This document shows positions 22,286 through 34,532 of a DNA stretch of 64,000 nucleotides, piece after piece (within the stretch, counting starts at the first letter, position 1; the number at the start of each line of letters is the position of its first letter). The notes beneath the pieces were generated by a model. It worked only from the letters and a program-made list of their open reading frames with translations, was not told where the DNA came from and did not search any database. Position numbers and translations under genes: made by a program. The stretch comes from Caprimulgus europaeus. Its lineage: Eukaryota > Chordata > Aves > Caprimulgiformes > Caprimulgidae. The stretch covers positions 23,277,834 to 23,341,833 of the forward strand of contig OU015523.1 of assembly GCA_907165065.1 (NCBI GenBank). The letters are read 5' to 3'.

Positions 22286-25200
22286 ATGAATTATAGGCCA
22301 TGATATGGTATGTATCTGCTAGTAAATAAGGCAGCTAAAAACTACTTAAAATTCATTGTACTATACTGATTATTTTTTTTTTCTCTTCAGATGTGATTTC
22401 TTGAACTACATTCACTTGTCAGTAATGTGAAGAGGAAGCTTTGGTACCATGTGGGTGAAAGATATAAGAGAGAATGAATATTCTATCAGGTGAAGCTTCT
22501 AGTAACTACCTGTTTAAATTATGTGGAAAGCTAAAGTAGATATATTATTTGAATTGTCATGGTGAACACTGAAAATTTTTAGGTCTTTATGAGTCAGATT
22601 TCAGAACCTTTTCCCTGAAGAGATGAATACGATAGAGAATATTATTGAGAGCTTTTCAAGACATAGATTATATGTGAACTGAGGTTGAGAATGTACTCAT
22701 CTGAAAATTGTTCAAAGTCATATGTACCAGGGAGGTGTAAAGTTGACAATATTTCTGTCTGTAGACCATGGATCTTTCTTATTGTATAGTGACTGCAATG
22801 CTGACCTGCCAGAATTCTTTCTCTCGCTGGAGGCTATTAAAACTCCATGACAGATTAGTCATAAACTTTGAGAGTAGAGGTGAGGATCATGCCCATGCTG
22901 ATAAATTAAGTGTGGGTTTGTGATCTAGACTGTTTCTTCAGTGGATGATTGCACACAGAATAAAAGAAGAGATGAAAGTTAGCATTTTACCCTCTGAGCC
23001 ACTCTGATACTTGTTTTTTTTGTTGTTTTTTTTTTTTTTTAATTTTCCCAATATTCTGTTCATCAGCTGCTATTTTGCAAAATTTGGGCATGGATGAACA
23101 TTTTGAACTATATTGTATTAATTAAATTTCAACTTCTGAAGTATTAACTAACCAGGCACCTTTTATGAGTCACTAATTCTTAACTGAAGACTAAGTTGAT
23201 TTTCATAATTAGATTTTTACCTAATTGCATTTATTTGACAATATGTGAGAATCAAACTTGCAGAATAAAACATATAGGAATGTGTTTTAAAATTAACCCC
23301 TGATAGGTTTTAGTGCAAAACTTTTTTTTTTTTAATAATTCACTAGGAATCATGTCAAAAGGCAGGCCAACAAAGCATTTCTTTTCAATGTTATGGTATA
23401 TTTCATTGTATGAAAGCAGCTCTAATAAAGGATGAACTCTCTCCGGACAAAAAGATGGAGTGAAAACAACTTAATTTTAAAGAAAGATATATTTGATATA
23501 TGTGATGATGACATCAATGAAAGGTTTTCACGTGAAGTAAAGGTGATCAGTGCATAAGTTTAAGGACATTTTGAATTAATTTGTATAAGCACAATTTAGG
23601 CATATTTTTCTTGAATAAAGATTCTCAGGTTTTTCATATTCATTGACTAAGTACTATATCTATTTGGAGGGCTTTTAAAATGCATATTTTTGACCTATAG
23701 ACATTAATAAGCTCATTATTGATAAGACAGCTATCCTTGGGCATTCTTCTAAGCAGGTTAAATTGTGTGATCATTTGTTGTCACCAGATCCTCTGAGCTA
23801 GTGTCTAGGAAATATTCTTACCTGTTCTCTTTATTAACTAACATGGGAAAAAAATGTCTTTATTTGCAACTGAATAGGGAGACATTTCTCCTTGAAGCAG
23901 ATTAAAAGATTCTGATCTTCCATATTTTCATTCATAGATCAGAAATGATTTGTTCAAACTTCACAGAATCACAGAATTACCCTCCAGATTTCTTCAAGTC
24001 ATGCCCACAGTGGCCCAGTCTTACTCCCACTGAATAAGCTTAAATCAAGACCAGAGTATCATTCATAAACCACTGTTGCCACTAACCTTTCTTTACCAAG
24101 ACTTCAAGCACTCTTTTAGATGTGCACAGTTTCAGCAGAGAAGTAGCTCATTCTGGTTCCTTGTATTATATCAGATTAAGTCTCCACAAAGAATCAGGGA
24201 CAACAATTCAGTTTGAAATTTTGTCACAATTTTTTAGCTGAATTTAAGTGGGTCACTCCTACATTGTATTTCTGTTTTCCTATCTACTTTATAAAGTCCT
24301 TTAAAAAGTATAAATGATAAATCTCTATCAAAGCTAGGTATTACTAGTGTCTCTTCTAATAATTCTACTGAAAAATGTCTCAGTTCAAGGGTTCAAGCAA
24401 AGTGACTACTCTGAAACTACCTTTCTTTTGAATTGCTTGAACTGACATCCACAGATGTCCACAAACGATCTACATATGAGCAAGCATTTTTGTGTTGGCT
24501 TTCACAAAGAGTATATATTTACAAAAGATTTATGCTAGCATCACTTAAAATGTCATAGGATTTGCTCTTAGTCATTCTAAGCTGTTTATTACCTGTTTAT
24601 AGGTTTACAATGACAAAAAAGGACTTAAAAGCTACCAAGTGTCTTTTCTTATCAGATCTGAGCTTACATACAATTTTTTTTTAATGCAGTATATTGGCTT
24701 TTAGGAGTTGTTCATGAATTTTCATTGAAACATTTTAAACACAATCTCTTACTTTTAAATGGTTCTACTGCTAGTTTGTTTCTTAAGCCAGATACTGAAA
24801 AATTACCCCACCTAAAATCTACTGAAAATAATTGTTAATCTAAAATCAATACAAAAGTCAAGTTTAAATGTGTGGTGTTAGATATTTTGTGCTTTTAAAA
24901 ACAGAAACATAAAATAACTGTTTCTCTTTCTGAAACTTGTGCTGTAGTGAGTTTACATTCAGGAAAAAATGTAGCATGTATACAAAAGTATTAATATCAT
25001 TGCCATTCATTTGTTTTAAGATATGCTATTCAATTTGCATATGAATCTATCCATGTAATAGAATTTATTTTCATTCACCTGAGGTTTTGAAATGAGATAC
25101 AGTGGAACCAAACTAACTTCATTGTTTTACCAAATCAGCTGACTTCAATAACTGTTATTCCTTTCTTAGAAAAAAAGACTGAAAATCACAATTACATTTA

Positions 25201-28200
25201 ATATATAAATAACTATTGAATTCTCCTTGAATAAATATCACATGATGTTTGATAGAATTTAAGAAACTATTAGAATATTTATATAATTTTCTTTATAGTA
25301 ATATAGACCTGAAAAGTCTTCAGAAAATATCCATTTAAGATGGCTGTAACATTTTCATTAAAATCTTTTTAACAAATAGTTAGGTGTTTGACTTTCCATT
25401 TTATTTCTTAGAAATCACTTTTTAGCATTTTTTTGTATGTTGCAGCTCATCAGCTGAAATCCATGGTTTTCAACATCAAATATACATAAACAGATGTACA
25501 TTTAATGCATATTCATAAACTTAACATACATCAAATCAAATTTTCTGTTCTCATAAAGTTCTCTCCCATATTGTGCTATATACTACAGTGTGCTTATATG
25601 TTTAAGAAAGCATCAGAAAGTGGTCTAAGGAAGTAAATTATGTAGCTCAGAAGTTGTCCAAACCCTACAGTATACAAAAGGAGGTAATAAAGGCAAGAAA
25701 GAGATGGGTAATTAATAACTAATCAAAATGATAACATAAAAGGAAAAGAAGAATACTTTGATTAATCAAATTATCATCTCTCATTCAGTTGCTAAAAATA
25801 TAGGGAACAATAAATTACATGCATCACTACAGTGAATTCACAGCTGAAGAACTCTGACATAGTTTTGCCTGCATACTTTGCTTATTTATTTATTTTAATA
25901 CAGTAGATAGTTTAGCAACTAAGTGCACCTAAAGCAAATCTAGCTAACTACCTGGTTAGGACTAATATTTAGAGATAAAGAATTATAGTATTTTCTCCTC
26001 TGATCTATAATCACATGTTATTTCCACATTCTTATTCTTTTTGAGCATAAAGATTTAAAATAAATTTGAAACTGTTTCAGGGGGGATGCCGGGGGAGATG
26101 TATAATTTTCTGGCCTCTTAGTCCCTCTGACAAACTTCAGAACTAAAAAAGGTATTTTAATTTCAATATTAATTTGCTTCTATGTGTTGTGAAATTAAAG
26201 GGAACCATTTATTACCTCAGAAACAAGCATTTTAATTCTAGAGATATCAAATGGAATACCTCAATAATTTCAAAGATCTGTTTCCTATTTGAAAATCAAG
26301 CTGAAAAAGCTGTCAGAATCGGCTAATCTCATAAACACAAATAGATCTGACTTTCACCGTAACTGCTATTAATGCTATTCTTCGTCTCAAAATCCATTCT
26401 TGATGAGTGAAGCCTTCATTCAACTTCTCTTGTATTATTTCCAGAATTAATCTCCAATCTCACAGAATCCACTAAAGGGGTAGTCTTCCACATGGACATC
26501 TTATTCATTTTGATGAAACCCGCTTCCCACCCCATAACATTTGAGTCTTGCTGAGCTGAGTGTAATGCAGAACAGAAAGCTTAGACTCACAGAGTTAGAT
26601 ACACAGAGAAAATTAAATGTTCCTTTAAGAACTGTGGTTTTGTTTGGGCTTGGGATTCTGTGCTTTGTCTAGTGATTACTTAAAGTGAACCACACAAACA
26701 GTTTTGTGCAGAAAATCAAAACCTGAGCTCCTCACTTCAAAGCTGACAAAAGGCAATTGTCCTACACTTGCTTCTCTTTTCTTCTCCTGCCTGGCCCTAC
26801 TTATCTTTCCTATTTTTTTTTCTTTTTCCAAAGCAGCAGTTTCAACAGGAATTGCAAAATCTTTTAACTGCTTGGAAAAGAAAGTATGTCTTTTCATCTG
26901 TATTAAGATCATACAAATCTGATGGCGATAAATACCAAGAAGTTAATATATTTTTACAGTGGAATCCTAACTAGTACTAAATTCATATAACTAAATTAAT
27001 ATAATTCCTGCCAAACTATTTGAATGTCCCCTTTCAAGAAGGTCAGACTAATTTGTAAAGCTGCAGTTAAGCTTCAAATTTTGTCAGTAGGTCAGCAGAG
27101 CTGTAGTTGCAAATTTTCTTTTTTTTTTCTTTTCATAGGTTATACTAAAATTTTCTTCTAAAATAAAAGAACCTTAATTTACAGTTTTCAGATAATTTAG
27201 ATTGTGTCATCTTTCACATATATGTGTCAAATATCAAAACATAATCTCAGTCCACTCTATAATGCAGTATCTGCAAGATCCATATAACATGTTTGAGTTG
27301 ATGCAGTGACTTAACCATGGTGAGTTACTGGCATTAGTAAGGACAGAGGCAGAAGTCACCGACAGCATAAATACTCAGTCTGCAAAAAGGATATTTTTTT
27401 TTAAATAAGAAAAAATAATGATGAAATTGAAAACTTTCAAGGGCATTAAAAATAAAGACCACAGCAAAACTATAGTTCATATTTTGAAGACTGCTTAACT
27501 ACTCACACAAACATGTTAAAAGTATTGCCTTCTCCTGCTTGTGTAATTCAGAGTTCTTAGAACTTCATGTACTAGTATATAATTAGTATATGCTACCAAA
27601 TATACTACAGGCTAGGTCAGCAACTCCATAATAAACTGGAGCTAATAGAATTTAACAGTGCTTAAACAGTACTACTCAGATGTTCATCATCATAAAAAGA
27701 ACAACTAAGGATGATCAGGATATTTTCACTTCAATTAGTTATTATTATTAAATAAATACATATTTATATATATAATCTATATATATTATTTTGCCAAACT
27801 CAAAACTACATAAAGGAAAAGTAAATTTTCTGGTAAGCTATTAATTAAAAATGTTTTGAAACTGTGAAATATTTCTATATGTCATATTTTAAACTTCTTT
27901 TGCTCCTAAATGTGGGATAATTATAGTGCTTTTTAAAAGATTAAGTGGTTGGATAAGGTTTTTCTCAGCTACCTAATTTCAATTTTCTAAACAAAAATTT
28001 AGACTTTCTACTATTATCCATTAATGTTCTTCTATATCCTCCTATGAATAAGTATTTATGTACACATACGGTCCTATATTTAATACATTTTTAAATGGAT
28101 ATAAATGACTTTTTCACTGTTTTGTAAGCAGAAATCGGAGGTTATATATCTTCCATCTGCCTCTGAAAAAGACTGTTTTCTTCATAAAAAAATCACATAC

Positions 28201-29630
28201 ATGATCTAAGCCTGACATTTTTTATTACTTCTACATATTTTTTGGTGGTTTAATTATAAATCAGAGTAAGAATACAGAAATAACATTCTTAAGGGATTAT
28301 TACCATAATTCCTTAATAATGTTGCTCTGTGGTTTCTAACTCAAATTACATTAATACTTCAAAAGAAGCATTGATTATGAAAAGAGTATGTGGGTTTTTT
28401 TGGTAAAATGCTGAATCTCTATGGTGAGCTAAAACCACACTGTCACAACATATTAATTATCATCAAGGTGATGTTTCCTTGTAATAGGCCAAGTGTGTTC
28501 TATATTAATTGCAAAGCTAGTTTCAAGCATTCTAGTCTTGAAGTCAAGTCATTCTCAATTTTTAAATTCTTGTTAAATGGGCAACTTTCTCTGAAGAAAG
28601 AGAAGTTGCCATACACATACAGTATTGCTGATTTTTAGCAGCAAGTCTCAAGTTACCCAAATGGCATAAAAACTGCCACATAAGACGATCTATGCGGTCA
28701 AAAACATTATTTTAAGTGCTAAAACCAAAATAAAGAAATATTCTTTGTCTCAATTACTGTTTCGGGTAAATTTTCCCTTCTGCTGTCATGCTTCTAAATG
28801 CTTCTTCAAATTATGAGAAACTCATGTAAGGCCTAAGATTTTTTGTTAGAATGGCTTAGGGTGGACCAAAATGCAAGTGACAGACTTGTACCAATACAAG
28901 AAGAAAAGATTCAAGATTATAGCAAATTTGAAAAGGATTCTATTTCCAGTTTACAAGAGTCTTGCTGGAAGAAAAAAATCCTATTCAAAATCATTACATG
29001 TTTAACTAGTTACCATTACTTACAATTTAGACTCAGGATTACAGCTACCTGTAATGTAGATATTAGAGTGATAATTGATATCTGTCCATTCTAGCATGCC
29101 TTCAGAGGGCTTCAAATCTCTTTATAATTTGAAATATATCATCAAATATATAAAATGAGAGATATCACCTTTCTCTACAAAATGCTTCATAATGTGTATT
29201 TTAAAAAATCAAAAAAAGGAAGAAAAATAAGGGAAAAATCATAATAAACACATAAATAACGTGTATTGAGCCCTGCTTTATGCATATAATACATTTTATA
29301 GGGAACTATTGCATTTATATTTTGCATATATTTGTTTATTTGTATTTTATAATTATTGTTTATATTAAATTTCCTCCCACCATCCTTTCCTCTTCACGAG
29401 GTTAAATAAGCAATTAGTATCATTAGGTCAATTCAAATAATGATGCAATTTACAGGTTTCAACATGAATCAGGAGTCTTTCATAGTTGTAGATGTGAAAG
29501 GAACTCTCATTCAGCAAAAATATACCCCAGCTAGGGATTCCTACAACATGCTGTACATTTTCTATGCAACAGGAAGAAATATCTCTTAAGCAAAAATTTT
29601 GGCTAAAATCTCTCCAAGGCACCAAGGACT
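22286..29630. other. AT-rich non-coding DNA
   Basis: No supported gene over about 7.3 kb. Visible items: T runs (15 T at 23026-23040), a G-rich patch near 26080-26098, TATA-rich sequence near 27760-27790 and a small bulged hairpin at 28580-28610. Open frames at 26704, 28390 and 28843 are 70-85 codons with no domain. Confidence 0.55.
28580..28610. repeat. Short bulged hairpin
   Basis: GGCAACTT (28580-28587) pairs with AAGTTGCC (28603-28610), and after a one-base bulge CTCT (28589-28592) pairs with AGAG (28599-28602) around a 6-nt loop. Twelve pairs in total. Could be chance. Confidence 0.6.
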
Positions 29631-29636
29631 TTCTGT
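29631..29636. repeat. Target-site duplication TTCTGT, left copy
   Basis: TTCTGT directly before the candidate LTR at 29637, repeated exactly at 29952-29957. Six bases is usual for class II (alpha/beta-like, ERVK) integrases. Confidence 0.65.
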
Positions 29637-29780
29637 TGGCCTTTGTAGACCAGATTCCTTGAGCTGGTCCAATTCTGCTTCTGCTGAGTAGGATTTTTTT
29701 ACTCTCATATTAATCTTTTGTCACTTAATTAATGTCTTCATTCCCTGTAGAAAAGCTAATCCCACCTCAGCAGGAGGTCT

Positions 29781-29788
29781 TATAAATA
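29781..29788 (+). promoter_or_regulatory. TATA box of candidate type D LTR
   Basis: TATAAATA with a CAGGAGGTCT lead-in, about 145 bp from the putative LTR start. Confidence 0.5.
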
Positions 29789-29891
29789 TCTCTGAAGTCT
29801 CTTCTCGTAAGGAGATTGCAGGGCCCAAACATCCCAGTTGGGCTCTCTGACCTGTCTCTCTGTATGCCAATAGACTACAGAAACTTTGTTG

Positions 29892-29897
29892 AATAAA
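29892..29897 (+). terminator. Polyadenylation signal of candidate type D LTR
   Basis: AATAAA within GTTGAATAAAATGCC, 54 bp before the putative LTR end. Confidence 0.5.
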
Positions 29898-29951
29898 ATG
29901 CCATGGTAGTTCCCTCTTAAAATCTGAAAGATGCACTGCTTGTTCTATGCA

Positions 29952-29957
29952 TTCTGT
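29952..29957. repeat. Target-site duplication TTCTGT, right copy
   Basis: Identical to 29631-29636 and directly after the CA end. Confidence 0.65.
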
Positions 29958-31779
29958 CTTCCAAAATAGAACTTAAATAAGGGAGCAGGAATAAATAAAT
30001 TATAGTGTGGAGATGGTATCCCTAGAAAAAAGATGATAGATACAAGGTCCAGTATTCCAGTGCATAGAAAAGTTATGTGTCTAAAACCACACAAAATGAC
30101 TATAGGTACGTTAGACATTTGCAAATGTTTTCAACCTGCAGTTAAAGGCACCTGTCCAACCTGTTACAGTTTCTATATATGGTGTTGCCTTGTGTAGGCA
30201 GACTTAATTCTTTTTTCCATTTCGGTAGTAAGCTTTACCTATCCCACCCAAAGCTGTGAAGATGTACATGTTTTGTGCACAAATCAGGCCAGCCATGCTT
30301 TATTAAGTTATTACAAGCAGGTAAATATGCTACCACTGCTAATAAAATTAGAATACATGGATATATGCACTTTCTTGAACTCCTCTAACAATGCAACTTT
30401 AGTGTTCTCTTAATGATGGTGTTCTAATAAATATTAGTTACACATATATACAGTATATGCAAGTATGTATATACATAATTTACAGTAAATCATTATCTAC
30501 AAGTATTTCACAAATTTGATAGGTAGAATACTGCAATAATTATTCTAATATTTCAAAAGTTTATTTTTATAATTATGGAACAAAGGTCTCGTATTTTTGC
30601 TTACTTATCTAATTGGATTACTCTAATTTAAATTTAGTCACAAAAATATTTTTAATTAGAAAAAGACATTAAAAAAAAGATGAAATAAAATCAATCTGAG
30701 CTCCAAATTCAAAATTACTTTGTGGGGGAAAGAAAAACCCAAACCTAACCAAATAGCACACTGCCTCTATTTCTTTTTATTTGCAACAACTGACTGAAAA
30801 CAATAGATTAATTTAAGAATAGATTATAAGATATTTTAACTATCTTCTTTTGTTTTTATTGCATTCCTTTTTTGTTTGTTTATTTTGGTTTCATTTTTTG
30901 CCAGATAGTAAGTCAGGAGCCATGAACCTTTCAACAATTTTTCATTGAACCTGTGGGCTTATTATGGTCAAATAGCAAATATCATTGTTTGCATCCTCAT
31001 CTGCATTATTTAGTTGATAATATGTATTACTTGGTAAGCAATATGGATTTCTGACCTATAACGAAATCAATTACTTAAAAGAACAAGAATGCTATTGCTC
31101 CTACAGACCTAGATAAAAAAAAAAAAAAAAGATTCTGTCCATTTATCCAGTCATGCTATGTTTCACTACATTATAGAGAGCATATAAATTGTTTAGGACA
31201 TGAAACAGGAGATCATAGACCCCCTCCTCCTACAGTAGTCATGTCTTAGTCATGCTGCTTCTGTTGCTGCAGTAACAGCTAGAGACCCTCCTTTTCCCTT
31301 CATGTTGCAATTACACTCTCTGCTGTCAACATGCAGAACCCAGTTCCAAATCCTATAATTTCTGTTTTAAAAATCCTAAAAAACCTTCTCACTTCATCTG
31401 AAGCTATGTTTAGAAGTCATCTATTCTAAGCACAGTTGCCTCTAAGGTTTTTTTTGTAAATGTTTATCAAGCCCTACATTAAGTAAGTGATCTGAGGCTA
31501 CAACTATTAAAAATGTATAGACCTTAGAGATGTTGAAAATGTTCCTCTTTTACCTTATTGTCAGTGAGAAATTAATGTACACTCTTTGCAGTCTGCAAAG
31601 AGCCACCCGGCTTTTTCAAGATAGAATGAATTCTCTGATGATGGCAAGTGACTGAAACTGTGACTGCAACAGTGTAGTGCAGGAGACAAGAGATAATGCC
31701 CTATCAAATCACTTTCAGTACTGGAAATTGAAGGAACACCCAAGGTTGAACAGTTGTTCAAGAAAAAAAGGATATAATA
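29958..31779. other. AT-rich non-coding DNA
   Basis: Nothing recognisable apart from a 16-A run at 31115-31130 and TA-rich tracts near 30440-30480. Confidence 0.55.
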
Positions 31780-31890
31780 AGAGACTTCATCTTAGAGCAG
31801 TATGCTTCTCATCAATAAAAGACTGGAATTTATCTAACAGACTGCTTCTTATTTCCTGGGAGATGTTTAAATTGAATTTAGAGATAGGTG
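31780..31890 (+). mobile_element. Possible ancient LINE C-terminus relic
   Basis: A + frame reads RLHLRAVCFSSIKDWN and then SWEMFKLNLE. This fits the C-terminal pattern of CR1/L3 ORF2 (R..LR..FFS.....WN.L ... S.E.FK..L) seen in the clearer copies of this window. There is no terminal repeat, and the upstream match fades near 31780. Similarity is at protein-pattern level only, so an accidental match is possible. Confidence 0.42.
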
Positions 31891-34240
31891 ACTTGTTCTT
31901 CTTCTAGCAGAGGGGAACACATTTTAAATCAAGCTAGAATGAGAGCTAAAGGAGAAGGAATACTATATTTTTTACTTTGCCTCAAGAGAAAGCAATTGCT
32001 TTTTTCTTTTTCTCAATCTTTGCATTTTATTAAAATAAACTTTTATTTTATTTTACTTAAAGGTTCATCCCACCAAACTCTCAATCACCAAACAGTCCAG
32101 AGCCGAAAGCAGTGAATGGATTCTCAGATGTGGAAATCTGTTTCTCAGGAGTGAGTCTTCTGTAAGTCTATTTGCGTCCACTAGGATGCAAGGATGTGAT
32201 TGCTTGTTCTGACAACACAAGGTGCTGGACAAAGAGGTGACTGTGCCCTTGGCAAGTGTAAACTGGAGTGTTTTTGAGACTGTATGTATCATCTGTGTCT
32301 GCATCACCTATACCTTAGCAGGAAAGGATATCACCAAGACAATGGCAATAAAAATAATCTTTCCAGAAACCAGGGAACTAAGAATGCATCTAGAGGAAAT
32401 AGGATAATATTTATACAAACCATACCAACAATACCAAAATATAAATCATAGAAATGGAAATAATAATGGCAGCTGATGGTCCTATGAGCAAGGAAGATAA
32501 CCCAAAGGCTTACATGACTACCAGAAAGTAAGTTCATTCTTACACCCACTTGCAGAGAGAGTTGATTAATCTCCCCAGAATTCTGGAACTGTAACCTGGC
32601 TGGTGTCGATGATCAGTCAGTGTTGCTGTAAGGAATCGGGGACACAGCTATCTCTAGCAGTGTGATTTAGTAGTAGGAATCATGACGTGAGCATTATGAT
32701 CTCTCTCACAAGAGATCATAATGTTGCATGATAGATATGTTGCACTGAACATAGTTCATGTAGATCACCTATTCTCTGCCTGCTATGATTCCCTGCTGGG
32801 TTTGGACATCTATTGGGTTCCTTTGGTCCTTATCCAACTGTATTTACCCTAACAAGCCTACACGGCTACCTCCTACTTTAACCTAACATAAAGTTAGCAA
32901 GAACATACTCTAATGGTCATTCTACTCTCAAATTCCTCTGCAGCTGTGTATTAATGAAGGGTAAAGACAAGCATGTGTGGAGTCCTTGGTTTTGTACTGG
33001 TAGTAAATCTTCAAAGACACCTCTGAAGTGCTGGCTCTGACCCTCCACTACACATAATCTTGATCCAAGCTTAACTCTAAGGACTTCCTAGACAGTCTGA
33101 TTGTATAGATCCAGAGAGAGGGACTGCACTGCCAGTGTGACAGCTGCCTGCAAAGGGAGGGGGGTAAAAAGTGGGCAATGGATCGTGAATATTAGATATA
33201 GAGATAAAATGCAGACAAAGAGTGTCACTATAAGCTGAGATACACCTGCCTAAAGGAAAAAGAAGGGGCTAATAGGGCAAGTACATCACAGCAGATAACT
33301 AGACTAAATGCTCCAGGAGATTTATTCCACTCATACTGCTATAGAAAAAAGCTGACAAATTCACTTTAACATTTCTGCATGCAATTTATTTTTTCCCATG
33401 ATTTTCAGGGGGGTGGTAGGATTTTTCTTTTTTTTTTCTTCTAGAATTTTACTATAGCTTTGATTTTGGAGGGGAATACAATCCACTCTTGATAAACATT
33501 TTAATTTGAATTTCTATTTAAATAAATTGAATGTTGTAAGTAGCATTCTGAAATATATTTGCATATCATATATTGAAGTCAAATAAATTAATATTTCAGA
33601 GTGTCATAAAAAGAGCAGGATTTCTGATTAAGGAGAAATAATGTAGAGATTTTTTACTATATTGACACTCTTGCCCTGTCCAATAAGCTATTTAGCAGAA
33701 GTAAAATCTCAAGCAGCTACTTTATTAACCACTGCCAGTAACTGACTAGAGGTGTACTGAGCTATACTAGCATAATTTGAGTGTTCCACCAAAGAAAAAA
33801 AGTTCGTGAAGAACAGCACATTAACTTTTGAAAAAGTATGAAAACAAGAGAAAAAGTCTAAGGAAACAATTTAGCTTTTGTTGATGCCATTCAGAGATGA
33901 GGATCTACCTGAGACATTAAGAAAAGCCTAACCCCGCTTGACAACAGGGGGAGACAGATTTGCAAGGACTGACTGAATTAATCTACACTTGGCTGCATTA
34001 ACTAAAGAATCCTTTAAGCAAAGATTTCCACCTTATTCTGAAGACACACTGTCCTCAGTGATTTATAATTACTTCTTGATTGCATATCACCACTAAAGAG
34101 ATATGATATTTAATCAAGGAAAGGTAATAGCCCAAAAGTCCAGTTACAGATGAAAATGTCTACACTCAACACTTAATATGACGAGAATACATTTTTGGTT
34201 TTAGTGTCTTTTGGTATATATGATGTATGTTATTTCAGCT
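31891..34240. other. AT-rich to mixed non-coding DNA with one hairpin
   Basis: Holds the hairpin at 32686-32730. The stretch 32560-33130 is less AT-rich than its surroundings but was not recognised. No coding signal. Confidence 0.55.
32686..32730. repeat. Hairpin with a 12-bp perfect core, 19 pairs in all
   Basis: ATTATGATCTCT (32693-32704) is the exact reverse complement of AGAGATCATAAT (32711-32722), with loop CTCACA. Outward, three more pairs form (one wobble), then a one-base bulge at 32726 and four more pairs (one wobble) to 32686/32730. No known RNA family recognised. Confidence 0.8.
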
Positions 34241-34532
34241 ATATGGAGCAAGTCCCGAGGAGGGCCACAAAAATAATAAGAGGGCTAGAGCACCTCTCCT
34301 ATGAGAACAGGTTAAGAGAGTTGGGGCTTTTCAGCCTGGAGAGAGTCTCCAGGGAGACTTTATAGCTGCCTTCCAGCACCCGAAGGAGGCCTACAGGAAG
34401 GCTGGGGAGGAACTTTTTATAAGGGCATATATTGATAGAACAAGGGGAAGTGGCTTTAAAGTGGAAGAGGGTAGATTTAGATGAGGTATGAGGAAGAAAT
34501 TCTTTCCTGTAAGAGTAGTGAGGCACTTCTGT
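34241..34532 (+). mobile_element. CR1 LINE fragment lacking both ends
   Basis: Matches CR1 ORF2 C-terminal DNA: GAGGAGGGCCACAAAAATAA, then GAGGGCTAGAGCACCTCTCC, GGGGCTTTTCAGCCTGGAGA (followed by a small deletion), AGGCCTACAGGAAGGCTGGG and AAATTCTTTCCTGTAAGAGT. The match ends at GTGAGGCACTT, before the WN.LPREV block and the terminal repeat, so the 3' end has been lost. That is unusual, since CR1 copies normally retain their 3' end. Confidence 0.9.

Larger units (their letters stand above)
29637..29951 (+). mobile_element. Candidate compact solo LTR, type D (class II-like)
   Basis: A 315-bp segment with TG...CA ends (TGGCCTTTGTAGACC to TGTTCTATGCA), flanked by perfect 6-bp TTCTGT duplications. 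TATAAATA lies at 29781-29788, about 145 bp in. AATAAA lies at 29892-29897, about 105 bp further, leaving a 54-bp tail. That order is standard U3-R-U5. The R-like part (for example GTTGGGCTCTCTGACC) is GC-richer than the flanks. It was identified by structure alone and I do not recognise the family. A chance combination of ends, duplication, TATA and poly(A) signal is possible but unlikely. Confidence 0.62.

Noticed and set aside
23962-23979. CACAGAATCACAGAATTA as a CR1 3' terminus on -
   Set aside because: The terminal-repeat-like bases are there, but the adjoining 200 bp do not follow any CR1 3' region I could match, so it may be chance or too decayed to call.
31115-31130. Poly(A) tail of a processed retrocopy
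   Set aside because: The preceding sequence is not gene-like and no duplication was seen; homopolymers are common in this window.
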